Assembly (NCBI GenBank): GCA_016712285.1
Contig: JADJRK010000001.1
Location: forward strand, 3,844,001-3,908,000
Length of the DNA stretch: 64,000 bases
Reading direction: 5' to 3'
DNA from: Planctomycetota bacterium
GTDB lineage: Bacteria > Planctomycetota > UBA8742 > UBA2392
Of this stretch, positions 50,079-57,596 are shown piece by piece. Within the stretch, counting starts at the first letter, position 1. Each line of letters begins with the position of its first letter. The position numbers and the translations under genes were made by a program. The notes under the pieces were generated by a model that saw only the letters and a list, made by a program, of their open reading frames with translations, searched no databases and had not been told where the DNA came from.

Positions 50079-50732
50079 TCACCGCACTTTGGGTTTCTTG
50101 CGCTTCTTCTTTTCGCCTTGCTGGCGGGCGGTTTTTGCGGGCTTCTGGCGAAAGCCGGGGCGGCCTTGCACTTCGTTTACGTCCACTACCTTGCCGTCCT
50201 CGGTCATGGCCGGCTTGCCGCCGGCTTTGCGGATCACGTTGGCCTGCTGGTAGCGCATCATGATGTCTTGCATGCTCTGGCCCTGCTCGATCAGGTAGTG
50301 CAGGTCCCGCAGGTGCGTGCGCAGGCCCAGCCAGAAAAACACCAGCACCACGCCGCACACAGCGATGCCGGCGCTGCGCACACTCAACGAGTGGTACGAC
50401 TCGAAATCCTGCGGGCTGAACGTGGTCGCGTACGCCACGCTCAGCGCGAACAGAATCGCCGCGGCGCTGATCAGGTTGGCGGCCAGCCCGTCGCGCAGAA
50501 AGCCCATCCACGCAATCGCCAGCAGCGTCATTGGTAGCGTGATCAGCAGGCTCAGCCACGGGCCGATGTTGACGTACACGCCCGAGACCTCAAGCAGCGA
50601 GGGCAGCGCGACAACCACGATTACCAGCACGCTGAGAATGGCAGCCGCGCGCTTGGCCTTGAACGGGATCGGCCTGGGTACGCGCTTGCCCGGGGCGTCT
50701 TCGCGCTCATACGTAACTGACGGCTTGGTCAT
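50079..50732 (-). CDS. Membrane protein of unknown function
   Basis: 217 residues from MTKPSVTYEREDAPGKRVPR; a GTG at 50780 would overlap NIF3 by 35 bp. A basic N-terminal tail is followed by four hydrophobic helices (AAAILSVLVIVVVALPSLLE, WLSLLITLPMTLLAIAWMGF, LISAAAILFALSVAYATTF and AGIAVCGVVLVFFWLGLR). The cytoplasmic C-terminal tail is helical and then strongly basic (KKKRKKPKVR). Transcribed with the upstream NIF3 gene. No family recognised. A membrane-associated nucleic-acid-interaction role is speculation from the basic tails. Confidence 0.62.
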   Translation of the reverse strand: MTKPSVTYEREDAPGKRVPRPIPFKAKRAAAILSVLVIVVVALPSLLEVSGVYVNIGPWLSLLITLPMTLLAIAWMGFLRDGLAANLISAAAILFALSVAYATTFSPQDFESYHSLSVRSAGIAVCGVVLVFFWLGLRTHLRDLHYLIEQGQSMQDIMMRYQQANVIRKAGGKPAMTEDGKVVDVNEVQGRPGFRQKPAKTARQQGEKKKRKKPKVR

Positions 50733-50745
50733 CTGCCGCGCGAGC

Positions 50746-51846
50746 TTACGGGCGGCGCCAGAGTTCGGGTCCACGTTCACTTACTTTCGTTTTCAGGTCC
50801 TTGTGCTGCTGCTCGATCAGCTTTGACAGTTTCGGCCAGTGAAGCCGCTCAAGCGTATAGTGGTCTGTCTCGACAAGCGCCATGCCCTTGTGGGCCGCCG
50901 CCAGCCCCAGGTGATGTTTGATCTCGGCGGTCAGGTAGACGTCTGCGCCTGCAGACAGCGCGTTGGGCAGAAAATCCGCGCCCGCGCCACTGCACAGGGC
51001 GACCTTTCGGATGGCCTTGGACTCATCGCCGAGCACACGCGTCACCAGTATGCCCAGCGCCTGCACGCGGCCGACAAACGCGCGGAATGGCTCGGGTGTT
51101 TCGAGCTTGCCGATGCGCGCCAGGCCCGTGCCTTTTTCTTTGTTGTGCAGCGGGTACAGGTCGTAGGCGACTTCCTCATAGGGGTGCGCATCGTGCAGGG
51201 CGCCAATCACGCGGCCGGCGATTTCGCGTCGCAGCAGCAATTCCAGCCGCAGCTCGTTGGTCTTCTCGAGCTTGCCTGGCGTGCCGGTGAACGGGGTGGT
51301 CTTTCCTTCGATGCCCCTGAAGCTGCCTTCGCCGGGGATGGCGAAGCTGCAATCCTCGTAGTCGCCGATGACGCCCGCACCCTGCGCACACAACGCGGTG
51401 CGGACTTTCTCGGCGTGGTCCGGCGGCACGAACACGGCCAGTTTGTAAAAGCGTTCGCGCCCGCTATCGACCAGCGGCTTGGTTTCGACCAGGCCCAGCG
51501 CCTCGCACAGCGTGTCGTTCAAGCCGCCGACGGCGCTGTCGAGGTTAGTGTGCAGCGCGATCAGGTGAATGCCGTGTTTGATGGCTTTGGCGATCAATCC
51601 GCCCTGCAGCTCGGCGACGTTGATACGTTTGAGTGCACGAAATATCGGAGGGTGGTGCGTGACGAGTACGTTGCAGTTTTCGGCAATCGCCTCATCCAGC
51701 ACATCATGCGTCACATCAAGGCAGAACAGAACGCCCGTTACGTTGGCTTTGCTGTCGCCGACGATCAACCCAACGTTGTCCCACTCTTCGGCCAGAGCGA
51801 AGGGGTACAGGCGATCAAAGAAATCAACCAGCGTCGCAACCTTCAT
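50746..51846 (-). CDS. NIF3-like dinuclear metal protein
   Basis: 366 residues of the NIF3/YbgI family. The metal-site motifs are LVTHHPPIFR (His64, His65), LIALHTNLDSAVGG (His99, Asp103) and a C-terminal MALVETDHYTLERLH. Residues 130-245 form the inserted YqfO-like domain typical of longer members (KLAVFVPPDHAEKVRTALC). The oligomer encloses a di-metal centre. A GTP cyclohydrolase or hydrolase role has been proposed for the family, but function is not settled. It lies upstream of a membrane protein gene on the same strand. Confidence 0.88.
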   Translation of the reverse strand: MKVATLVDFFDRLYPFALAEEWDNVGLIVGDSKANVTGVLFCLDVTHDVLDEAIAENCNVLVTHHPPIFRALKRINVAELQGGLIAKAIKHGIHLIALHTNLDSAVGGLNDTLCEALGLVETKPLVDSGRERFYKLAVFVPPDHAEKVRTALCAQGAGVIGDYEDCSFAIPGEGSFRGIEGKTTPFTGTPGKLEKTNELRLELLLRREIAGRVIGALHDAHPYEEVAYDLYPLHNKEKGTGLARIGKLETPEPFRAFVGRVQALGILVTRVLGDESKAIRKVALCSGAGADFLPNALSAGADVYLTAEIKHHLGLAAAHKGMALVETDHYTLERLHWPKLSKLIEQQHKDLKTKVSERGPELWRRP

Positions 51847-51952
51847 GGCGGAAGCATAGCAAGCGTTGCCTGCCGTGGCACTTGCGGGACGGATTGATCG
51901 GAAGTTGTCGTGCGATCTTACCGGTCCGGTCCGGCTGCGTTATGCTGCCGCC

Positions 51953-52702
51953 ATGCGCCGACTGGTTTGCATTTGCCTGGTACTGCTTGCCGCATGCGGC
52001 AGTGGCAGCCGTCACAACGAGTCGCCCGAGATAAGGGTTGCGGCAGCCGCGAGCCTGACCGGCGCGATCGGAGACCTGGCGGCGGCCTACCCGGACGCAA
52101 GGGTCGTATGCAACTACGGCGCCAGCAGCGACCTTGCCCGCCAGATCAAGGACGGGGCACCCGCCGACGTATACATATCGGCGAGCAGCAAGTGGGCCGA
52201 CTACATGGTCAGTGAGGGCCTGACAGGCATTCCGCCGCTTACGATTGCGCGCAACGTGCTGGTCTGCGTGGTACCCGCCGACTCACGGGCCGACGTGAAG
52301 GACCTCAATGCATTACCTCAAGCGGGGTTCAGGCGCATCGTCATCGGCGATGAAGGTGTGCCCGCCGGCGATTACACGCGACAGGCCTTCAAGGCCGCCA
52401 ATGTGCAGGAAGAACTCAAGTCATCACTGATCGGCCAGAAGGACGTTCGCACCGTGGTCAAAGCGGTTGAAAGTGGCGAGGCCGACTGCGGGTTTGTGTA
52501 CGCGACTGACGCGCGCACCGCCAAAGTGCGCGTGCTGTTCACCGTGGATGCCGCGCTGCACGCCGAGATCGGCTATTACGCCTGCCTGCTCAAGTCCGCC
52601 GCGAACCCTGAGCAGGCCCGCGCCTTTATCACGTTCCTGACATCGCCCGAAGCCACCGCTATCCTGCGTAAAGCCGGCTTTGTGGTGTTCGATGCTGACT
52701 GA
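51953..52702 (+). CDS. modA: Molybdate ABC transporter, substrate-binding lipoprotein
   Basis: 249 residues from ATG 51953 (MRRLVCICLVLLAACGS); the upstream codons are rejected because this start gives a lipobox (LLAAC, Cys15). The mature domain begins IRVAAAASLTGAIGDLAAAY, then GASSDLARQIKDGAPADVYI, the molybdate/oxyanion-binding Ser and Tyr segments typical of ModA. PPLTIARNVLVCVVP and DKDVRTVVKAVESGEADCGFVY follow. It binds molybdate (or tungstate) in the periplasm and hands it to ModB. It overlaps modB by 11 bp. Confidence 0.88.
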   Translation: MRRLVCICLVLLAACGSGSRHNESPEIRVAAAASLTGAIGDLAAAYPDARVVCNYGASSDLARQIKDGAPADVYISASSKWADYMVSEGLTGIPPLTIARNVLVCVVPADSRADVKDLNALPQAGFRRIVIGDEGVPAGDYTRQAFKAANVQEELKSSLIGQKDVRTVVKAVESGEADCGFVYATDARTAKVRVLFTVDAALHAEIGYYACLLKSAANPEQARAFITFLTSPEATAILRKAGFVVFDAD

Positions 52703-53378
52703 TGCCGAGATTGAGGTGCTTACGCTTTCCGCGCAGGTCGCGGCGCTGGCGGTTGCAGTCAGCATAGTTCCCGGCGTGCTATTTGGCTGGTTACTTGCCC
52801 GATGGAAATCGCCGCTGCGTGTGCCGTTGCAGGGCGCGCTGATGCTACCGCTGGTGCTGCCGCCGGTGGTGACGGGCTACCTGCTGCTGGCTGCCTTCGG
52901 TCGTCGCGGGCCCCTTGGTGAAGCCTGGAACGCCGTGACTGGCGGGCACATTTCCTACACCACAGGCGCGTGCGTGATTGCGGCCGCCGTGGTCGGGTTT
53001 CCGCTGATGGTCGAAGGCATCCGGCTGTCGATGACGGCCGTGGACGGGCGGCTTGAGCAGGTCTCGCGCAGCCTTGGCCGCGGGCGCGCGGCGACCTTTG
53101 TGCGTGTCACGCTTCCGCTTTCGCTGCCGGGCATCGTGTCGGGGGCAGTGCTCAGCTTCGCTCGCGCACTGGGCGAGTTCGGCGCAACGATTGTGCTGGC
53201 CGGCAACATCGAGGGCGAAACGCGCACGATTCCGGTCGCGGTCTATACGCTCATGAACGTGCCGGGCACCGATGCAGCCGTGTGGCGGCTGGTGGGCATC
53301 AGCGTGGTGTTGAGCATGCTTGCGCTTCTGGGCGCGATCTGGCTGGGCGCGCGCAGCGCCAAAAGGCTGCATCCATGA
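52692..53378 (+). CDS. modB: Molybdate ABC transporter permease
   Basis: 228 residues from MLTDAEIEVLTLSAQV; four codons upstream are inside modA. Five or six TM helices (VAALAVAVSIVPGVLFGWLL, LMLPLVLPPVVTGYLLLAAFG, TGACVIAAAVVGFPLMVEGI, VSGAVLSFARALGEFGATIV, VVLSMLALLGAIWLGA). The EAA coupling loop is EQVSRSLGRGRAATFVRV. Together with ModA and ModC it imports molybdate for Mo-cofactor enzymes. The stop overlaps modC by 4 bp (ATGA). Confidence 0.92.
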   Translation: MLTDAEIEVLTLSAQVAALAVAVSIVPGVLFGWLLARWKSPLRVPLQGALMLPLVLPPVVTGYLLLAAFGRRGPLGEAWNAVTGGHISYTTGACVIAAAVVGFPLMVEGIRLSMTAVDGRLEQVSRSLGRGRAATFVRVTLPLSLPGIVSGAVLSFARALGEFGATIVLAGNIEGETRTIPVAVYTLMNVPGTDAAVWRLVGISVVLSMLALLGAIWLGARSAKRLHP

Positions 53379-54448
53379 TGCTAGAGGCGCGCATTTGTCA
53401 CAGCCTTCGTGGGTTCACACTGGACGTGAAGCTGGAAAGCCACGGCCCGGTACTGGGCGTGTTCGGGCCTTCGGGTTGCGGCAAGACCACTTTGCTGCAT
53501 TGCATCGCCGGTTTGATCAAGCCGCGTGAAGCCCGCATCGATGTGCGCACCCGCACGGTGTGCAACCGGCCCGGCGGGACGTGGGTGGCGCCCGAGCGCC
53601 GCAAATGCGCGCTGGTGACGCAAGAGCCGCTGCTTTTCCCGCACATCAGCGTGCGCGGCAATCTCGCGTACGCGCCCGGGGCGAGGGACGAACTCGAAAG
53701 CGACGGCGGCTGGAAGATCGTTGAAGTGCTGCGGCTCAAGCCGCTGCTTGAGCGCAAACCAGGCGGGCTCAGCGGCGGCGAGAAGCAGCGCGTGGCGCTG
53801 GGGCGCGCGCTGCTCAGCAAGCCCGAGTTGCTGCTGCTGGATGAGCCGACAAGCAGCCTGGATGCGGAACTTGCGCGCGATGTGCTGTCGCTGCTGCTGC
53901 GCGTCAAACACGACCTGAAAGTGCCGATGGTGTTCGTGACACACAAGGCGCCGGAGTTGCTGGCGCTGGCCGACGACTGCGCGGTGCTTGAGCAGGGGCA
54001 AGTTGTGGCGCACGGCGCGCCCGTGGAAGTCCTGCGCAAGCCGCGGGCGATTGGCGTGGCGAACCTGGTCGGCGTGGACAACCTGCTGCGCCTTCGAGTT
54101 GTGCGGCACGATGAACCCGGCGGCGTGACGGTGCTTGACCTCGGCGGGGTCGAGCTTGCCGCACCCCTTTGCGACATTGAGCCCACACGCCATGCCAGCA
54201 TCGGCATCTATGCCGACGAGATCATGCTTTGCCTTGAGAAACCGGCGGGCTTAAGCGCGCGCAATGCGCTGGCCTGCACGGTCACGCAAGTGGACGAGGT
54301 CGGGAGCGAAGTGCTGGTGCGCGTGCGGGCCGGTACCAACGAGCTGCTGGCGCGCATTACGCCAGCCGCAGCAGCAGAGTTGGGGCTGGCGAAAGATGCG
54401 CGCGCGGTGGCGGTGATCAAGACCTCGGCGTGTCACCTGTTGGGATAG
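53375..54448 (+). CDS. modC: Molybdate ABC transporter ATP-binding protein
   Basis: 357 residues. Walker A GPSGCGKT (31-38), Q-loop VTQEPLLFP, signature LSGGEKQR (132-139), Walker B LLLLDEP (152-158), H-loop VFVTHKAPE. A C-terminal TOBE/MOP-like molybdate-binding domain follows (about 290-357, ALACTVTQVDEVGSEVLVRVR). The start ATG overlaps the modB stop by four bases. It powers the ModABC importer and may be allosterically regulated by oxyanion through the TOBE domain. No modE regulator is nearby. Confidence 0.93.
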   Translation: MMLEARICHSLRGFTLDVKLESHGPVLGVFGPSGCGKTTLLHCIAGLIKPREARIDVRTRTVCNRPGGTWVAPERRKCALVTQEPLLFPHISVRGNLAYAPGARDELESDGGWKIVEVLRLKPLLERKPGGLSGGEKQRVALGRALLSKPELLLLDEPTSSLDAELARDVLSLLLRVKHDLKVPMVFVTHKAPELLALADDCAVLEQGQVVAHGAPVEVLRKPRAIGVANLVGVDNLLRLRVVRHDEPGGVTVLDLGGVELAAPLCDIEPTRHASIGIYADEIMLCLEKPAGLSARNALACTVTQVDEVGSEVLVRVRAGTNELLARITPAAAAELGLAKDARAVAVIKTSACHLLG

Positions 54449-54553
54449 AAAATCTACTGCGGCACGCAATGGCGCTACGAGCGCCACGACGCGACGAAAG
54501 TCCGGCGACATCGTGAAGTCTCGTCGCGCCTTCGCGTGGTGTAGTTCGAACAA

Positions 54554-54575
54554 GAGCCCGGCTTCCGCCGGGCTC
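54554..54575. terminator. GC hairpin between modC and pepA
   Basis: GAGCCCGGC, loop TTCC, GCCGGGCTC: a perfect 9 bp stem in the convergent gap (modC stop 54448, pepA stop 54607). It can act on both strands. The surrounding DNA (54480-54545) is also repeat-like (GAAGTCTCGTCGCGCC). Confidence 0.65.
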
Positions 54576-54606
54576 GTGGTTAGACGCGGGTGATGCAAGC
54601 TTCGCC

Positions 54607-56079
54607 TTAGTGGCTTTCGGCGAACTCTACCAGTGCCCTTACCGGCGCGCCGGTGGCGGACTTGGCGCTCCAGAGTCGCCAGCCCTCGCCGTCGTTCATG
54701 GCAGGCCCGGCGATGTCCAGGTGCGCCCACTTCTGGCCCTTATCGATAAAGCGCTGAAGGAACAACCCCGCGGTGACAGTGCCCGGGTTGCCGCCGATGT
54801 TCTGCATGTCGGCAATCGTTGAATCGAGCTGCTTGTCGTAAAAGTCCGGCAGCGGCAGGCGCCACACTTCTTCGCCGACGTTGGCGAACGCCTTCTCAAG
54901 GCCCTTGGCCAGCTTGTCGTCGTTGCTCATGAGGCCGACAACCTTGTTCCCAAGTGCCACTACTTGAGCACCGGTCAGGGTTGCCATGTCCACGATCACG
55001 CGCGGCTTGAACTCGCGCTGCGTGTAAGTCAACGCGTCGCACAGAATCAGGCGGCCTTCGGCGTCGGTGTTGCCGATCTCGATGGTCTGGCCGCTCATGC
55101 TGGTCAGCACGCTGCCCGGGTGATAGGCGCGGCCGTTGATCAGGTTTTCCGTGGCGGGCACAACGCCGACGGCATTGACTTTCAGCTTGAGTTTGCCGAT
55201 CGCGCCCAGCGCGCAGATGGTCGCGCCGCCGCCGCCCATGTCCATTTTCATGCCCAGCATGCCGGCTGCCGGCTTGATGTCGTAGCCGCCGCTGTCAAAG
55301 GTCAGGCCCTTGCCCACGTAGGCGATGGGCTTGTCGCCTTTCTTCCCGCCGTTCCATTCCAGCACTATCAGGTGCGCCGGGATGTCGCTGCCCGCATTGA
55401 CGCCGAGAAACGCGCCCATCTTCAGCTTCTCGATTTGTGCCTTGTGCAGGATCGTGCACTTGAGGCCAGGCACCTTGCGCGCCATTTCCTGCGCGAACTT
55501 GGCCAGTGTCGCCGGGTCAATGCGGTTGCTGGGCTCGTTCACCAGGTCGCGCGCGTGCGCCGTGTACTCGGCGGTGACTTCGCCATACGCCACGCCCTGC
55601 TTCAGCTTGGCGGCGTTGCCGCCAGCCAGCGTCACCTTGGTGGCGTGGTGCTTCTTCTTGTCTTTCTTGCTGAACAGCACATCAAAGTGGTAGTCGCCCA
55701 GCAGTGCACCCTCGGCGCACCAGCGGCCAATCGCCACGGCATCGCCCTTTGCGCCCTCCAGCGCGATCGCCACGTGCTTGAGCTTGCTGGAGTTCACCGC
55801 GCCGCCGCGAAAGAACGCAGCCACCGCCTCTCCAAGCTGCTGCGGGCCGGCCTTGTCTTTCTTGCCCAGGCCGATCAGGAATACGCGGTCAGCGGCGACG
55901 GCGTCGCTCTTGTGCAGCATCAACGAGGTGCCGGCTTTGCCCTCGAAGTCTGATTTGTTGAACAGCTTGGCAAGCTGCGCGCCGTACTTGTAGTCGCTGA
56001 GGCCCTTGCCTTCGAAGACGGGCACGAGAAGCGCGTCGGCTTTGACCGTGGCACTGTTGTCTGCGTATGAGAACTGCAT
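54607..56079 (-). CDS. pepA: Leucyl aminopeptidase (M17)
   Basis: 490 residues from MQFSYADNSATVKADALL. The C-terminal catalytic domain has VGKGLTFDSGGYDIKP (Lys257, Asp262), KMDMGGGGA (Asp280) and NTDAEGRLILCDAL (337-350, Asp339, Glu341), the two-zinc signature of M17. It removes N-terminal residues in the cytoplasm; homologues also bind DNA or help resolve plasmid multimers. The AGGYDIKP region is intact. Length is standard. The upstream gap is repeat-rich, so promoter location is unclear. Confidence 0.95.
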   Translation of the reverse strand: MQFSYADNSATVKADALLVPVFEGKGLSDYKYGAQLAKLFNKSDFEGKAGTSLMLHKSDAVAADRVFLIGLGKKDKAGPQQLGEAVAAFFRGGAVNSSKLKHVAIALEGAKGDAVAIGRWCAEGALLGDYHFDVLFSKKDKKKHHATKVTLAGGNAAKLKQGVAYGEVTAEYTAHARDLVNEPSNRIDPATLAKFAQEMARKVPGLKCTILHKAQIEKLKMGAFLGVNAGSDIPAHLIVLEWNGGKKGDKPIAYVGKGLTFDSGGYDIKPAAGMLGMKMDMGGGGATICALGAIGKLKLKVNAVGVVPATENLINGRAYHPGSVLTSMSGQTIEIGNTDAEGRLILCDALTYTQREFKPRVIVDMATLTGAQVVALGNKVVGLMSNDDKLAKGLEKAFANVGEEVWRLPLPDFYDKQLDSTIADMQNIGGNPGTVTAGLFLQRFIDKGQKWAHLDIAGPAMNDGEGWRLWSAKSATGAPVRALVEFAESH

Positions 56080-56586
56080 CGGCATCCTTGGTTGGGGAAA
56101 CGAAGTCCGGCGCGAACTATCCAATCCGCACCGACGTTATGCAAGGCAGAGTCGCCCCGGCAGCCGCACACTGCAGAAACGCAAACGGCTGTTGTCCACG
56201 AAGGGCCACCAAGGATCACCAGGCACCGCTTCCTGGCTGACAACTTCGCGGCTGTTGTTGGACCCTGTCAACTGCCGTAGGCAGCCACGAGTGAAGTTCC
56301 GTTCTCTTCCTGCCTCGAACTGCATTTGCCGCGAAAGCGCCAAAGCGCGAAAAATGCCATTGGCCGTTTAGCGCTTTCGCATTTTCGCGGCCAACGCAGT
56401 ACGCTCGTGTTCACCAAGCGACACTCAGAGCCACAACATTGCAGCCAGATTTGTGTTTCTTAGTGGTACTTAGTGGCCCTTCGTGGATCACCGGTGAGCC
56501 GAAGGCGAATCGTCAGCTACGCTATGCCCGGCGCGCGACCTCGACTGTATCCTGCGGGCATGCGTGTTCGCCCTGACACCACCGGC
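56080..56586. repeat. Gene-free 507 bp gap of dispersed repeats
   Basis: Contains CCACGAAGGGCCACCAAGGA and CACCAGGCACCGC (56198-56230), then GCCGCGAAAGCGCCAAAGCG and its near-inverse TAGCGCTTTCGCATTTTCGC (56330-56400), then TCTTAGTGGTACTTAGTGG and CCCTTCGTGGATCACC (56455-56485). These are copies of the main repeat class on both strands. The last 90 bases probably hold the promoter of yidD. Confidence 0.65.
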
Positions 56587-56898
56587 ATGAGCACCGCCCG
56601 CGCGATGTGGGAGTGGCGCACTGTGCCGCTGCTGGCGCCAATCTGGGTGTACAAGCGCTACGTCAGCCCGGTGATGCCGCCCGCGTGCCGCCACATCCCC
56701 ACGTGCAGCGAATATTGCTTCCAAGCGTTGCGCCAGCGCGGCATTGCCCAGGGCAGCCTGATCGGTCTGTGGCGCCTGCTGCGCTGCCAGCCCTTCGGCA
56801 CAAGTGGCTTTGACCCCGTGGAAGCCTTTCGCTGGCCGTGGCAGAAACCGCTGGAAGAGACGCCCCCGAAAGAGACAGCCGACGCTCCGGGCCCCTGA
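56587..56898 (+). CDS. yidD: Membrane protein insertion efficiency factor YidD
   Basis: 103 residues from MSTARAMWEWRTVPLLAP; an earlier ATG at 56560 (MRVRPDTTGM) is possible. The family block PPACRHIPTCSEYCFQALRQ, with the conserved Cys residues (CRHIPTCS), and GLWRLLRCQPFGTSGFDPV are both intact. YidD helps YidC insert membrane proteins. It is normally next to rpmH, rnpA and yidC; here it is isolated, as is frequent in this type of genome. The C-terminal Pro/Glu tail is variable. Confidence 0.93.
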   Translation: MSTARAMWEWRTVPLLAPIWVYKRYVSPVMPPACRHIPTCSEYCFQALRQRGIAQGSLIGLWRLLRCQPFGTSGFDPVEAFRWPWQKPLEETPPKETADAPGP

Positions 56899-56972
56899 GC
56901 ATCAAGGCGCCCCGCGTTTTGTCGAATTTCTGAACCCATCATCGAACCCCGTGGCCTCTTAGGTTGATGATC

Positions 56973-57521
56973 ATGGCAGCAGCCGAGCCAACGTTGGACC
57001 TGGCTGCCCTGATGCGCGAGCATCAGGCGGGTGTGTGGCGCTATGTGCGCGCATTGGGCGCAGACGCCAGCCTGGCCGATGACCTGACGCAGGAGACCTT
57101 TCTGGCGGTTCACCAGAAGCCGTTTGAGCAGCGCACGCGGGGTGAGACAGCCTCATACCTGCGCACAGTGGCGCGCAACATCTTTCTGAAGTCGCGGCGC
57201 CACGCGGGCAAGGTGGTCAGCGCGGACGACCTGAACCAGGTCGAAGCACGCTGGACTGAGCTGGTGCACGACGACGGCAGCGCAATGCAGGCGGCATTGA
57301 AAGAGTGTCTGCAACAGTTGGACGAAAAGCCAAGGCAGGCGCTTCAGATGCAGTACACGCAGGAAAAGCAGCGGGTGCAGATCGCCGAATCGCTGGGCAT
57401 GACCGACGACGGCGTAAAGACCCTGCTGGCCAGAACGAAGGCACGCCTGAAGAAGTGTGTGGAGTTGAAGGTAACGGCGGGGCTTGCCCCGCCCGGGAAA
57501 AGGACCGGACCGACCGGATAA
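56973..57521 (+). CDS. ECF-type RNA polymerase sigma-70 factor
   Basis: About 182 residues from MAAAEPTLDLAALMREH. Region 2 is visible as DDLTQETFLAVHQK (the Asp-Leu-x-Gln-Glu-x-Phe motif), region 4 as QMQYTQEKQRVQIAESLGMT and DDGVKTLLARTKARLKKC. The tail is short (LKVTAGLAPPGKRTG). It directs RNA polymerase to a stress or envelope promoter set. Directly downstream lies a gene whose N-terminus looks like an anti-sigma factor fused to a von Willebrand domain, so it is probably its regulator. The start between 56964 and 56973 is not settled. Confidence 0.88.
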   Translation: MAAAEPTLDLAALMREHQAGVWRYVRALGADASLADDLTQETFLAVHQKPFEQRTRGETASYLRTVARNIFLKSRRHAGKVVSADDLNQVEARWTELVHDDGSAMQAALKECLQQLDEKPRQALQMQYTQEKQRVQIAESLGMTDDGVKTLLARTKARLKKCVELKVTAGLAPPGKRTGPTG

Positions 57522-57563
57522 CTTCGCACCATGCGGTTGACACAAGCGTTGCTCCTGCCATCC

Positions 57564-57583
57564 GGGCGACGCGAGCGTCGCCC
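57564..57583. repeat. REP-like hairpin before the vWA gene
   Basis: GGGCGACG, loop CGAG, CGTCGCCC: perfect 8 bp stem between the sigma-factor stop and the vWA start (57597). It matches the general form of the RAYT-linked hairpins. Confidence 0.6.
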
Positions 57584-57596
57584 CTACGAGGCAACC

